A DNA stretch of 64,000 bases from Ruminococcus sp. UBA1394. Lineage in GTDB: Bacteria; Bacillota; Clostridia; Oscillospirales; Ruminococcaceae. Under the pieces are notes generated by a model. It had not been told where the DNA came from. It searched no databases and saw nothing but the letters and a program-made list of their open reading frames with translations. Below, in pieces: positions 34,643 through 42,724 of the stretch. Every line of letters starts with the position of its first letter. The stretch's first letter is position 1. A program made the position numbers and the translations under genes. The stretch covers positions 15,688-79,687 of the forward strand of contig DBQM01000015.1 in NCBI GenBank assembly GCA_002305725.1. The letters are read 5' to 3'.

Positions 34643-35910
34643 TTTTTCTCACCTTTCACCTTATCCCAGTACATTTTCGCCGACTGCTCCTGCTTGTTAT
34701 CCCCGTACTTATAATAAACCTTACCCCTCAGAGCGTCGGGCATATACTGCTGTTCCACCCAGTGATTGGGGTAATCGTGGGGGTACTTGTAAAACTGCCC
34801 CTTTACCTTTACGTCCGCACCATCAAAATGCTTGTTTTGCAGGCACCTCGGAAAATCCACTGCAAGTCCGCTCTGCACGTCAGCCATAGCCGAATTTATC
34901 GCTTCGTAGGCGCTGTTCGACTTAGGCGCAGTGGCAAGGAGTACCACAGCCTGTGCAAGGGGAATTCTCGCCTCCGGAAGTCCCAACTGCATTGCGGCAT
35001 CAACACAGGATTTCACAATGGTTATTGCATTTGGGTACGCAAGACCTATATCCTCACAGGCTATAACAAGCAGACGTCTTGACAGAGAAATAATATCGCC
35101 GGCTTCAAGCAGTCTTGCGGTATAGTGAAGCGCCGCATTTTCGTCCGAACCTCTGATGGACTTCTGGAGTGCCGACAAAATATCGTAATGCTGATCACCG
35201 TCCCTGTCGTAGCGCATATTTGAACGCTGTCCCAGCTGCTGAACAGTTTCAAGAGTGACCTTTACTCCGTTTTCAGTCAGTTCACCGGCAAGTACACTCA
35301 GTTCAACTGTATTTACCGCTTTCCGCACATCTCCCCCGCAGCTTACTGCGATATGCTCGGTAACACCGTCCTCTATGTCGTAAACTGAATCGTTTCTCTC
35401 CGCAAGCAGTTTAAATGCACGTTCTGCCGCTTTCTGAACTTCGGAGGTTTCCGGCGGCTTGAACTCAAACACTGTAGAACGGCTTATTACTGCGTTGAAT
35501 ACCGCAAAGTACGGGTTTTCGGTAGTTGAAGCGATAAGGGTGATATCGCCGTTTTCTATATATTCAAGCAGACTCTGCTGCTGTTTTTTGTTAAGGTACT
35601 GAATCTCGTCCAGATAGAGCAGAATACCGTTTGCACCGGAAAAAGTTCCTATTTCGGAAATAACCTCCTTAATGTCAGCCGTAGATGCGGAGGTACCGTT
35701 GAGTTTATGCAGGGACATATTGGTGTTTTCGGCAATAATTCTTGCGACGGTGGTTTTTCCTGTGCCGGACGGACCGTAAAAAATCATATTCGGAATTTTT
35801 CCGCTGTCAATTATTCTTCTCAGCGGTCTGCCCTCGCCAAGCAGGTGCTTCTGCCCCACAACTTCATCGAGGGTTTTCGGACGTATCAGGTCAGCAAGTG
35901 GTGTTGACAT
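34639..35910 (-). CDS. rarA: Replication-associated recombination protein A
   Basis: A 423-residue AAA+ ATPase of the RarA/MgsA/WRNIP1 family, which acts at stalled replication forks. Walker A GPSGTGKTT (46-54) and Walker B LLYLDEIQYL (Asp101-Glu102) are intact, and the C-terminal tetramerisation domain contains the typical YKYPHDYPNHWVEQQYMP. GGAG lies 8 bases before the ATG. First of a four-gene run ending in the nitroreductase. Confidence 0.96.
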   Translation of the reverse strand: MSTPLADLIRPKTLDEVVGQKHLLGEGRPLRRIIDSGKIPNMIFYGPSGTGKTTVARIIAENTNMSLHKLNGTSASTADIKEVISEIGTFSGANGILLYLDEIQYLNKKQQQSLLEYIENGDITLIASTTENPYFAVFNAVISRSTVFEFKPPETSEVQKAAERAFKLLAERNDSVYDIEDGVTEHIAVSCGGDVRKAVNTVELSVLAGELTENGVKVTLETVQQLGQRSNMRYDRDGDQHYDILSALQKSIRGSDENAALHYTARLLEAGDIISLSRRLLVIACEDIGLAYPNAITIVKSCVDAAMQLGLPEARIPLAQAVVLLATAPKSNSAYEAINSAMADVQSGLAVDFPRCLQNKHFDGADVKVKGQFYKYPHDYPNHWVEQQYMPDALRGKVYYKYGDNKQEQSAKMYWDKVKGEKK

Positions 35911-35939
35911 GGTTTGCTCCTTTTCAGTAATATAAACAT

Positions 35940-35966
35940 GGGCAGCTGTCAGCTGCCCGTTTTTTA
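35940..35966 (+). terminator. Hairpin with T-run upstream of rarA
   Basis: GGGCAGCTG and CAGCTGCCC (35940-35958) with G-TTTTTT after it on the plus strand. It faces away from rarA and glyA, so it would stop antisense transcription, or it may be part of the adjacent repeat. Confidence 0.6.
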
Positions 35967-35984
35967 TAATAAAAATCTTATTTT

Positions 35985-36155
35985 AAAGGGGACGCCCTAT
36001 CTTGCAGGGCGTCCCCTCTTGAAAATCAAAGATTTTCAATTCACCCCTTGCGGAGCGCCTCTAAGTCAAGGAATTTCGCTGTCTGCGGACAGCGACAAGG
36101 GGGCGCTGCCCTCATTGACCCCCGCAGCCTTTGAAAAGGCTGGCGAAACTTTTAA
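35985..36155. repeat. GC-rich palindrome-string element
   Basis: About 170 bp made of consecutive palindromes: GGGGACGCCCT with its complement (35988-35998 and 36006-36016), GAAAATC/GATTTTC (36021-36037), GCTGTC/GACAGC, a GGGGGCGC/GCC segment and AGCCTTT/AAAGGCT. It fills the glyA-rarA gap, has no coding potential and is far richer in GC than other spacers. The form is like a composite dispersed repeat (BIME/REP type); the first stem could also end glyA transcription. Confidence 0.65.
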
Positions 36156-36187
36156 ATTTAGTAACTCTTCAATTGCTGATTTATTTA

Positions 36188-37441
36188 TTATTCATAAAGC
36201 GGATACTTTGTACAGATCTCTGTTACGCCCTCACGGATAAAGTCAGCCTTATTGTCAAAGTCCTTAGCCGCAAGATAAATATATTCAGCGATCTTCTCCA
36301 TTTCAGCCTCTTTAAGACCTCTTGTTGTAACTGCCGGAGTACCAATTCTCAGTCCGCTTGTTACAAACGGCTTCTGAGGGTCATTCGGAATAGCGTTCTT
36401 GTTTACTGTGATGTAAACCTCGTCAAGACGGTGTTCAAGCTCCTTGCCTGTTATATCGAACGGACGAAGGTCAACCAGCATGAGGTGATTGTCAGTACCG
36501 CCGGAAACAAGGTTGAATCCTCTTTCAACAAGTCCCTTTGCAAGAGCCTGTGCATTCTTTACTACCTGCTGCTGATATGCCTTGAACTCCGGTTTCAGAG
36601 CCTCGCCGAAGCATACTGCCTTGCCGGCAATAACGTGCATAAGCGGTCCGCCCTGAATACCAGGGAAAATAGCCTTGTTTATCTTCTTTGCCAGCTCCTC
36701 GTCGTTTGTGAGGATAAGACCGCCTCTTGGTCCTCTGAGAGTTTTGTGAGTTGTTGTTGTAACAACATCTGCATAGCCTACAGGAGTCGGATGACAGCCT
36801 GCTGCAACCAGTCCGGCAATGTGAGCCATGTCAACCATGAGGTATGCACCGACAGACTTTGCAATCTCGGACAGACGCTTGAAATCAATGATTCTTGGGT
36901 ATGCAGATGCACCGGCAACGATAAGCTTCGGCTTGTTTTCCTTTGCCAGTTCCTCAACCTTGTCATAGTCAATTGTTTCGTCGTCACCCAGACCGTATGA
37001 AACAAAGTTGAAGTACTTGCCGGAAAGGTTGACCGGTGAACCGTGTGTAAGGTGACCGCCGTGTGCAAGGCTCATACCTAAAACTGTGTCGCCCGGTTCA
37101 AGGAGTGCGAAGTAAACAGCAGTGTTTGCCTGTGCACCGGAATGTGCCTGAACGTTTGCAAACTGCGCACCGAAGAGTTTCTTTGCTCTTTCGATTGCGA
37201 TATCCTCAACGATATCAACGCACTCGCAGCCGCCGTAGTAACGCTTGCCCGGATAGCCCTCTGCGTACTTGTTGGTAAGTACTGAACCCATTGCAGCCAT
37301 AACTTCAGGAGTAACTATATTCTCGCTGGCGATAAGCTCAAGGTTTCTTTTCTGTCTTGCAAGCTCCTTAGCCATTGCCTCTCCCACTTCGGGGTCAGAC
37401 TTGGAAAGAAAGCCGATTGTATCCATAAGATTTTCGTACAT
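36188..37441 (-). CDS. glyA: Serine hydroxymethyltransferase
   Basis: A 417-residue PLP enzyme that interconverts serine and glycine with tetrahydrofolate and supplies one-carbon units. PLP-binding Lys233 in TTTTHKTLRGPRGG and the opening NLELIASENIV are canonical. Single gene with its own consensus promoter. Confidence 0.98.
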   Translation of the reverse strand: MYENLMDTIGFLSKSDPEVGEAMAKELARQKRNLELIASENIVTPEVMAAMGSVLTNKYAEGYPGKRYYGGCECVDIVEDIAIERAKKLFGAQFANVQAHSGAQANTAVYFALLEPGDTVLGMSLAHGGHLTHGSPVNLSGKYFNFVSYGLGDDETIDYDKVEELAKENKPKLIVAGASAYPRIIDFKRLSEIAKSVGAYLMVDMAHIAGLVAAGCHPTPVGYADVVTTTTHKTLRGPRGGLILTNDEELAKKINKAIFPGIQGGPLMHVIAGKAVCFGEALKPEFKAYQQQVVKNAQALAKGLVERGFNLVSGGTDNHLMLVDLRPFDITGKELEHRLDEVYITVNKNAIPNDPQKPFVTSGLRIGTPAVTTRGLKEAEMEKIAEYIYLAAKDFDNKADFIREGVTEICTKYPLYE

Positions 37442-37478
37442 TTTTTCTTATTTCCTTTCGAGTTTATTAATAGTATTT

Positions 37479-37507
37479 ATTATACACCAACAAAAAGGAA
37501 ATTTCAA
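37479..37507 (-). promoter_or_regulatory. Promoter for glyA
   Basis: TTGAAA (37502-37507), a 17-base spacer and TATAAT (37479-37484) on minus, about 40 bases before the glyA start. Confidence 0.7.
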
Positions 37508-37532
37508 TAGATTTTTTAGTAATTATGTAATT

Positions 37533-37841
37533 TTATAGGTTTTCACGAAGAAAGCAGAGTGCCGCATTGTAAATCAGCGACGGCTTTATATTGTATTTCA
37601 GCAGCATTTCTGCAAAGCACACCGCAGTTTTAAGGTCTGCAGAGAAATCGTCTATGGATTCTTTGAATCTGACAGGTCCTATCCACTTTTCCGCCTCAAT
37701 GCCGTATGTAACATATTCTCTGCCGTTTAAGACAGCACGTCCTGTTGTGACACGGTAAGTCACCCTGTTGTTTCCGACCACCTCCATATAACTTGTCTTT
37801 TCTGTCATAACGGCTTTTTCTCTCTTTAACGCTGTAATCAT
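37533..37841 (-). CDS. DUF6514-like protein
   Basis: A 102-residue protein resembling the Clostridia-specific DUF6514 family: a beta-rich start (YRVTTGRAVLNGREYVTYGIEAE), then SADLKTAVCFAEMLLKYNIKP and a C-terminal helix. There is no membrane segment and the function is unknown. The start is uncertain: ATG 37841 or ATG 37808. It has its own promoter. Confidence 0.75.
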   Translation of the reverse strand: MITALKREKAVMTEKTSYMEVVGNNRVTYRVTTGRAVLNGREYVTYGIEAEKWIGPVRFKESIDDFSADLKTAVCFAEMLLKYNIKPSLIYNAALCFLRENL

Positions 37842-37874
37842 AACATTTTACCGTCCTTTCTTTTTGATAACTCA

Positions 37875-37903
37875 ATTATAACACTAAACCCCGTTACTGT
37901 GAA
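37875..37903 (-). promoter_or_regulatory. Promoter for the DUF6514-like gene
   Basis: TTCACA (37898-37903), a 17-base spacer and TATAAT (37875-37880) on minus. The -35 lies inside the hairpin that follows mntP, so promoter and terminator overlap. Confidence 0.5.
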
Positions 37904-37915
37904 CGGGGTTTTTTT
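37887..37915. terminator. Hairpin between mntP and the DUF6514-like gene
   Basis: AACCCCGTT and AACGGGGTT form a nine-pair stem with a 6-base loop. The plus strand continues with a run of T; the minus strand has only TTTAGTG. It may close the queA-mntP operon weakly and block plus-strand transcription strongly. Confidence 0.65.
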
Positions 37916-37959
37916 GACTTATTTTGTTGGTTTTACAGTAATTTTACAAGAAATCCGCA

Positions 37960-38526
37960 TCACGAAAAAAATGTATGCTCCACGAAAATCTTAACGCCGA
38001 TTCCCACAAGAATAATACCGCCCACAAGCTGCGCCTTATTGTTTAAAACAGTACCGAACTTCTTGCCGATAAACACGCCTACAACGCTGAACGCAAAGGT
38101 GATACAGCATATAGCCGACGCTGCAAAAGCAATGTTTACATTGTCAAGCGCCGCAAAGCTTACCCCTACCGCAAGTGCGTCAATACTGGTGGCAATTCCC
38201 TGCATAAGCAGCATTTTCGCCGTAAGACAGACTGCGTCGTTCTTTTCCTCTTCCTTTTTGAATGACTCAAAAATCATCTGACCGCCGATAAATCCCAGCA
38301 GGACAAGTGCTATAATATGGTCAAATGCGGTGATGTATTTCGCAAAGCCTCTGCCTAAAAAGTAACCGATTAACGGCATAAGACCCTGAAAACCGCCGAA
38401 GCAGAGTCCTGTCAGAAGAGTTTTTCCGGTCCTTATTTCCTTGCAGCAAAGTCCGTTTGTTACTGAAACCGCAAAGGCGTCCATTGAAAGTCCTATTCCT
38501 ATTAAAATCAGCTCTGTAATACCCAT
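37960..38526 (-). CDS. mntP: Manganese efflux pump MntP
   Basis: A 188-residue six-helix membrane protein with the MntP repeats: GLSMDAFAVSVTNGL (about 13-27) and TSIDALAVGVSFA (about 112-124), each with the conserved Asp in the membrane. It exports Mn2+. It follows tgt by 9 bases. No yybP-ykoY manganese riboswitch is visible in the operon. Confidence 0.93.
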   Translation of the reverse strand: MGITELILIGIGLSMDAFAVSVTNGLCCKEIRTGKTLLTGLCFGGFQGLMPLIGYFLGRGFAKYITAFDHIIALVLLGFIGGQMIFESFKKEEEKNDAVCLTAKMLLMQGIATSIDALAVGVSFAALDNVNIAFAASAICCITFAFSVVGVFIGKKFGTVLNNKAQLVGGIILVGIGVKIFVEHTFFS

Positions 38527-38535
38527 TTTGTCCTC

Positions 38536-39666
38536 CTATATCCTCTCTGCCAGCAATGAGGAATATTTTTTTCTGAACTGCTCAAATGTTCCGTTGTCAA
38601 GAGCCTCTCTGATTTTCTCAGCAAGAGTATTGTAAAAATAAAGATTGTGCATGACTGCAAGCCGTCCGGCGAGCATTTCCCCTGCTTTGAAAAGATGACG
38701 GACATACGCCCTTGAAAAGTTACGGCAGACCGGACAGTCACACTCTGTATCAATCGGCTTTTCGTCCGTTTCATAGCACTTGTTTGTAAGGTGCATGATT
38801 CCCGACCATGTAAAGACTGTTGCGTGTCTTGCGTTGCGGCTCGGCATAACGCAGTCGAACATATCAACACCCCTTGCCACAGCCTCGATTATATTCGACG
38901 GAGTACCAACTCCCATGAGATATCTCGGCTTGTTTACCGGCATAAACGGTTCCACCACTTCGATTATGCGGTACATTTCTTCGGTCGGCTCCCCTACTGC
39001 AAGTCCGCCTATGGCATAGCCGTCAAGGTCAAGCTTGGCTATATCCTCCATGTGCTTTATGCGCAGGTCGTCATAGGTGCTGCCCTGGTTTATGCCGAAA
39101 AGCATCTGCTTTTTGTTTATGGTGTCACTCAATGAATTTAGCCTTTCTATTTCTTCCTTACAGCGGTAAAGCCAGCGTGTGGTGCGCTCAATTGAGTTTG
39201 CGGCATAGTCATGCTCCGACGGGTTTTCGATACACTCGTCAAAAGCCATTGCAATTGTGGAGGCTAAGTTTGACTGTATCTGCATACTCTCCTCCGGTCC
39301 CATGAAAATACGTCTGCCGTCTATGTGTGAGGCGAAGTACACGCCCTCCTCTTTAATCTTACGCAGCTTTGCAAGGGAAAATACCTGAAATCCGCCGCTG
39401 TCTGTGAGGATCGGTCTGTGCCAGTTCATGAACTTGTGCAGTCCGCCCATTTCCTTTATTACCTTGTCCGTCGGGCGCAGGTGAAGATGATAGGTGTTGC
39501 AAAGCTCAACCTGACATTTCAGATCAACTAAGTCAAGGGAGGATATTCCCCCTTTAATCGCCGCCGCAGTTCCTACATTCATAAAGCAGGGGGTCTGGAA
39601 TGTGCCATGCACCGTTTCAAACTGTCCCCGTCTTGCTTTTCCCTCTTGTTTTATAAGTGTATACAT
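38536..39666 (-). CDS. tgt: tRNA-guanine transglycosylase
   Basis: A 376-residue enzyme that exchanges guanine-34 of tRNAs with GUN anticodons for a queuine precursor. Catalytic Asp89 in LTDSGGFQVF and the zinc site Cys309, Cys311, Cys314 and His340 are complete. The other queuosine gene in the run is queA, with three unrelated small genes between them. Confidence 0.97.
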   Translation of the reverse strand: MYTLIKQEGKARRGQFETVHGTFQTPCFMNVGTAAAIKGGISSLDLVDLKCQVELCNTYHLHLRPTDKVIKEMGGLHKFMNWHRPILTDSGGFQVFSLAKLRKIKEEGVYFASHIDGRRIFMGPEESMQIQSNLASTIAMAFDECIENPSEHDYAANSIERTTRWLYRCKEEIERLNSLSDTINKKQMLFGINQGSTYDDLRIKHMEDIAKLDLDGYAIGGLAVGEPTEEMYRIIEVVEPFMPVNKPRYLMGVGTPSNIIEAVARGVDMFDCVMPSRNARHATVFTWSGIMHLTNKCYETDEKPIDTECDCPVCRNFSRAYVRHLFKAGEMLAGRLAVMHNLYFYNTLAEKIREALDNGTFEQFRKKYSSLLAERI

Positions 39667-39674
39667 AGGTTCTC

Positions 39675-40412
39675 CTATCTGTAATCGTGTATATTTTCTT
39701 CCTCTTTGTATTTATCCATGAGCTCAAAGATGTCAACGTAATATTTTTTCTTATCGTTTCTGTCCACATAGACAGTAACTTCCCTGCCCACAAGCTCCGA
39801 TATATTGCAGGTCACATTTTCCGAACTGTAAAGATACTTTTCACCGTCAAAGGGATTTATGACTTCACATTCAGCTTTGAACGGGTGATGTCCGTTTATT
39901 CTCACCGCATTATTCATTACAACATCGGTAATTGTACCGGTGAGCCTTTCGCCTGTCTGCATAAGCTTTTTCCTGCGGTTTCCGGATAATATATTTATGA
40001 TTATCAAAATTACTCCCAATACCGCAAATACACCGCCGATAAGTATAAATATCAATTCAAGGAGTATTGAACCGGAGCTTACATCAGACGGATTGTCAGG
40101 GTCATAGTAAACATCAATTTTATCCCCCTCGTTCATTCCGGAATTGTAGTACCCGAGTTCTTCTTCATAAACTTCCCCGTCAATTTCATATTCGACCCAT
40201 ACATCATGATCAGTATGAGTTTTGCCGTTTCTTCTGTAGCTGTCCGACTCTATCCGGGTTATTTCTGCCTCGGTCTGTACCGCATTGTCCATAAATGTAT
40301 TATGAATTATAAGCACAGCTATGCCCGCCACAAGAAAAACCGTTCCTATTACAGAAAATAGAATGCCGAGAAACATAAATACTGAATTTGCATTTTTAAA
40401 TTTCAATTTCAT
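39675..40412 (-). CDS. DUF3592-like membrane protein
   Basis: A 245-residue protein with two membrane segments (about 11-36 and 110-143). Between them lies the DUF3592 pattern (VQTEAEITRIESDSYRRNGK ... VEYEIDGEVYEEELGYY), an extracytoplasmic beta domain, and a second similar beta segment at the C-terminus. Function unknown. GGGAG precedes the ATG. It overlaps the preceding gene's stop by 17 bases. Confidence 0.75.
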   Translation of the reverse strand: MKLKFKNANSVFMFLGILFSVIGTVFLVAGIAVLIIHNTFMDNAVQTEAEITRIESDSYRRNGKTHTDHDVWVEYEIDGEVYEEELGYYNSGMNEGDKIDVYYDPDNPSDVSSGSILLELIFILIGGVFAVLGVILIIINILSGNRRKKLMQTGERLTGTITDVVMNNAVRINGHHPFKAECEVINPFDGEKYLYSSENVTCNISELVGREVTVYVDRNDKKKYYVDIFELMDKYKEEENIHDYR

Positions 40413-40962
40413 TAGCCGCTCCCTTTAAAATTTTTTCGGAATATGTATTTCTTATTCCAATAATAAATACTGCTATTACAAGTATGTCAAAAATTGCCGC
40501 CGGAATTGCCGTTGCAATATCAATAAGCAAAAAAATCGTTGAATACATCAGACAAAAAGCAAGCATAAAGAAATACCCGAACCCTGAAACTATTCTGTAT
40601 GCCAGAAGTCTGTTTTTATTTGTATCAGAATAAATCAGCCTCGCTGTAACAGCAAAAACTGCAATAACCGCAGAGATAATCCCCGGAATTATAACACCAA
40701 AGCCTAAAAACAGTGCATTTCCCCAAACGCCCAAGCCGTAACCGATTGATTCAACTATCAGTCCGTATCCCTCAACATCGTCTATTTCTTCCTGACTGCG
40801 TATTTCATCAAGTCTTGCACCCATCTCATTAAGTTCTGCCTCACTGCCTATATATATTGCCAGACATACCAGCAGCAAAACTACAAGAAATGCCGCAACA
40901 GCCAATACAGAAACAAAATTAAAATTCACCGGACGTTTAATATACGCTTTGAATTTGTTCAT
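40396..40962 (-). CDS. Multi-pass membrane protein of unknown function
   Basis: A 188-residue protein with four predicted membrane segments (about 16-38, 78-105, 122-144 and 152-172) and no recognised domain. The start at ATG 40962 has AAGGAG about 8 bases upstream; the open frame continues further, but into the PAS gene without a ribosome site. It shares an operon with DUF3592 and PAS genes between queA and tgt. Confidence 0.75.
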   Translation of the reverse strand: MNKFKAYIKRPVNFNFVSVLAVAAFLVVLLLVCLAIYIGSEAELNEMGARLDEIRSQEEIDDVEGYGLIVESIGYGLGVWGNALFLGFGVIIPGIISAVIAVFAVTARLIYSDTNKNRLLAYRIVSGFGYFFMLAFCLMYSTIFLLIDIATAIPAAIFDILVIAVFIIGIRNTYSEKILKGAANEIEI

Positions 40963-40972
40963 GGCTCTCTCC

Positions 40973-41344
40973 TTATTCACAGGCGCTATAAGGCTTTTCT
41001 GTTTCCGGAGTACGATACTCATGCTTTTCATAATAGCCGATAAGTTCTCCGGCATCATTTCGCAGAGCAATCATGTAAACGTCCTTGTTTTCTTTGGGAT
41101 TGTGATATGTGAAAATCCTGTTGTTTTCACGGCTTGCCTTAAACCAGTCAACAACCTTTCTGATTCTGCAGTTTGAATCCTCATTGTGACAGTCAAATAG
41201 CGACTTTCCGACAAGGGAATATCCTCCCCTTTTTGCGTACCTCTCAGCTGCGGTTTTATTGAGATAAATTATCTCATAATCAGTATTGCATATAACAACC
41301 GGCGCTGTGTCCGCTTCAACTATACTCTTAAAAAACTGCTCCAT
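40973..41344 (-). CDS. Stand-alone PAS domain protein
   Basis: A 123-residue protein that is almost entirely one PAS domain (APVVICNTDYEIIYLNKTAA ... VGKSLFDCHNEDSNCRI ... VYMIALRNDAGELIGYYE). The CHNEDS phrase is typical of a PAS subgroup found in small metabolic sensors. No output domain is present, so it must act on a partner. It lies 9 bases after queA. Confidence 0.82.
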   Translation of the reverse strand: MEQFFKSIVEADTAPVVICNTDYEIIYLNKTAAERYAKRGGYSLVGKSLFDCHNEDSNCRIRKVVDWFKASRENNRIFTYHNPKENKDVYMIALRNDAGELIGYYEKHEYRTPETEKPYSACE

Positions 41345-41353
41345 TGCCGCCTC

Positions 41354-42379
41354 CTACAAAATCACCATTGCGTCACCGAAACTGAAAAATCTGTATTTTT
41401 CCTCAACTGCAACTTTATATGCGTTCATGGTTTTCTCGTACCCTAAAAATGCTGAAACAAGCATGATAAGGGTGCTTTCCGGCAGGTGGAAGTTTGTTAC
41501 CAGTCCGTCCAGCAGTTTGAATTTATAGCCGGGGTAAATGAAAATATCCGTGTAGCCGTCCCCTGCCTTTACAAGACCGTTTTCAAGGGGCATACTTTCA
41601 AGAGTACGGCATGACGTTGTGCCGACGGCTATAACACGTCCGCCGGCTGCTTTGGTACGGTTTATCTTTTCGGCGGTTTCATCGCTCAAATGGTAATGCT
41701 CGCTGTGCATTTTGTGCTTTAAAATATCGTCCTCCTTGACCGGACGGAATGTACCAAGTCCCACATGGAGCGTCACATAGGCAATATCAACGCCCATTGC
41801 CTTTATTTCCTCAAGCATTTCCTTTGTGAAATGAAGTCCGGCAGTAGGAGCGGCGGCAGAGCCGATTTCCTTTGAGTAGACCGTCTGATAGCGCTCCTTG
41901 TCCTCCAGCTTTTTAGTAATATACGGCGGCAGCGGCATCTGTCCGATTTCATCAAGGACTGCATAGAAATTGCCCTCACACTCAAATTTTACGATTCTGT
42001 TTCCGTCGTCCTTGACTTCTGTAACAACGGCACTGAGCTTTCCGTTTCCAAAGGAAAATTCCGTGCCGACTTTAGCCTTTTTACCCGGACGGCAGATAAT
42101 CTCCCACACCTTGTCACCTTTCTGTTCAAGGAGCAGAAATTCAATAAAGCTGCCTGTACCCTTTTTTTCGCCGTAAAGCCTTGCCGGCAGTACCCTTGAA
42201 TCGTTAAGCACCAGCAAATCACCTTTTTTAAGGTAATCGCATAAATTATAGAAACGGGCATGGGTGATTTCACCGCTTTCCCTGTCAATTTTCATAAGTC
42301 TTGAATGATTTCTCGGCTCGACAGGTGTCTGAGCAATGAGTTCTTCAGGAAGATCATAGTAAAAATCAGATTTTTTCAT
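41354..42379 (-). CDS. queA: S-adenosylmethionine:tRNA ribosyltransferase-isomerase
   Basis: A 341-residue QueA, which moves the ribose of SAM onto preQ1-modified tRNA to give epoxyqueuosine. Family phrases: YDLPEELIAQTPVEPR at the start, LVLNDSRVLPARLYG, AAPTAGLHFT and TNFHLPESTLIMLVSAF. First gene of the minus-strand queA-PAS-membrane-DUF3592-tgt-mntP operon, divergent from the lysine riboswitch. Confidence 0.96.
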   Translation of the reverse strand: MKKSDFYYDLPEELIAQTPVEPRNHSRLMKIDRESGEITHARFYNLCDYLKKGDLLVLNDSRVLPARLYGEKKGTGSFIEFLLLEQKGDKVWEIICRPGKKAKVGTEFSFGNGKLSAVVTEVKDDGNRIVKFECEGNFYAVLDEIGQMPLPPYITKKLEDKERYQTVYSKEIGSAAAPTAGLHFTKEMLEEIKAMGVDIAYVTLHVGLGTFRPVKEDDILKHKMHSEHYHLSDETAEKINRTKAAGGRVIAVGTTSCRTLESMPLENGLVKAGDGYTDIFIYPGYKFKLLDGLVTNFHLPESTLIMLVSAFLGYEKTMNAYKVAVEEKYRFFSFGDAMVIL

Positions 42380-42409
42380 TTTCTATACCTCAAAATTTTA
42401 AAAACTCTA

Positions 42410-42438
42410 TTGACATAACAAAGATAACGTGATATTAT
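42410..42438 (+). promoter_or_regulatory. Promoter of the asd-dapA-dapB operon
   Basis: TTGACA (42410-42415), a 17-base spacer and TATTAT (42433-42438). The predicted start lies at the first base of the riboswitch. Confidence 0.8.
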
Positions 42439-42444
42439 AGGTTT

Positions 42445-42612
42445 ATGGTAGAGGTGCAGCTGCGATGAGTAACGTCTGACAGGAAAACCATTCCGCTTTA
42501 TGCAGACGCAAAAGGCAATGCTGCCGAAGGACGAATCCTGGTAAAATTCGTTCTGATTGCAGTCTTAACAGGATTGTGATTGTCATCAGCGTTTGATGGA
42601 GAGCTATCGGCA
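42445..42612 (+). promoter_or_regulatory. Lysine riboswitch (L box)
   Basis: The conserved L-box landmarks occur in order: AGAGGTGC, GATGAGTA, AAAGGCAATGCTGCCGAAG, the CCTGG region and GGAGAGCTATC at the 3' end, where GGTAG (42447-42451) and CTATC (42604-42608) pair as P1. It senses lysine and precedes lysine/DAP genes. With the terminator at 42667 it probably stops transcription when lysine is abundant. Confidence 0.93.
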
Positions 42613-42666
42613 TTCAATTTTAAATATAGTTGCAATGTCAATATTTCTATTATATCGTATGATGCG

Positions 42667-42688
42667 CCGGTTTTCAACCGGTTTTTTT
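42667..42688 (+). terminator. Terminator of the lysine riboswitch expression platform
   Basis: CCGGTT and AACCGG (42667-42681) with a TTC loop, followed by TTTTTTT. It lies between the aptamer and asd, 37 bases before the coding start. Confidence 0.85.
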
Positions 42689-42724
42689 AATTTATTATAT
42701 TTAACTATGTGAGGAGTTTTTAAA

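Noticed and set aside
36131..37000. 289-codon open frame on plus opposite glyA, rich in Cys
   Set aside because: It is the antisense shadow of glyA; it has no ribosome site, and the Cys richness reflects complementary codon use.
37842..38526. Manganese (yybP-ykoY) riboswitch linked to mntP
   Set aside because: mntP starts 9 bases after tgt; there is no room and no matching sequence.
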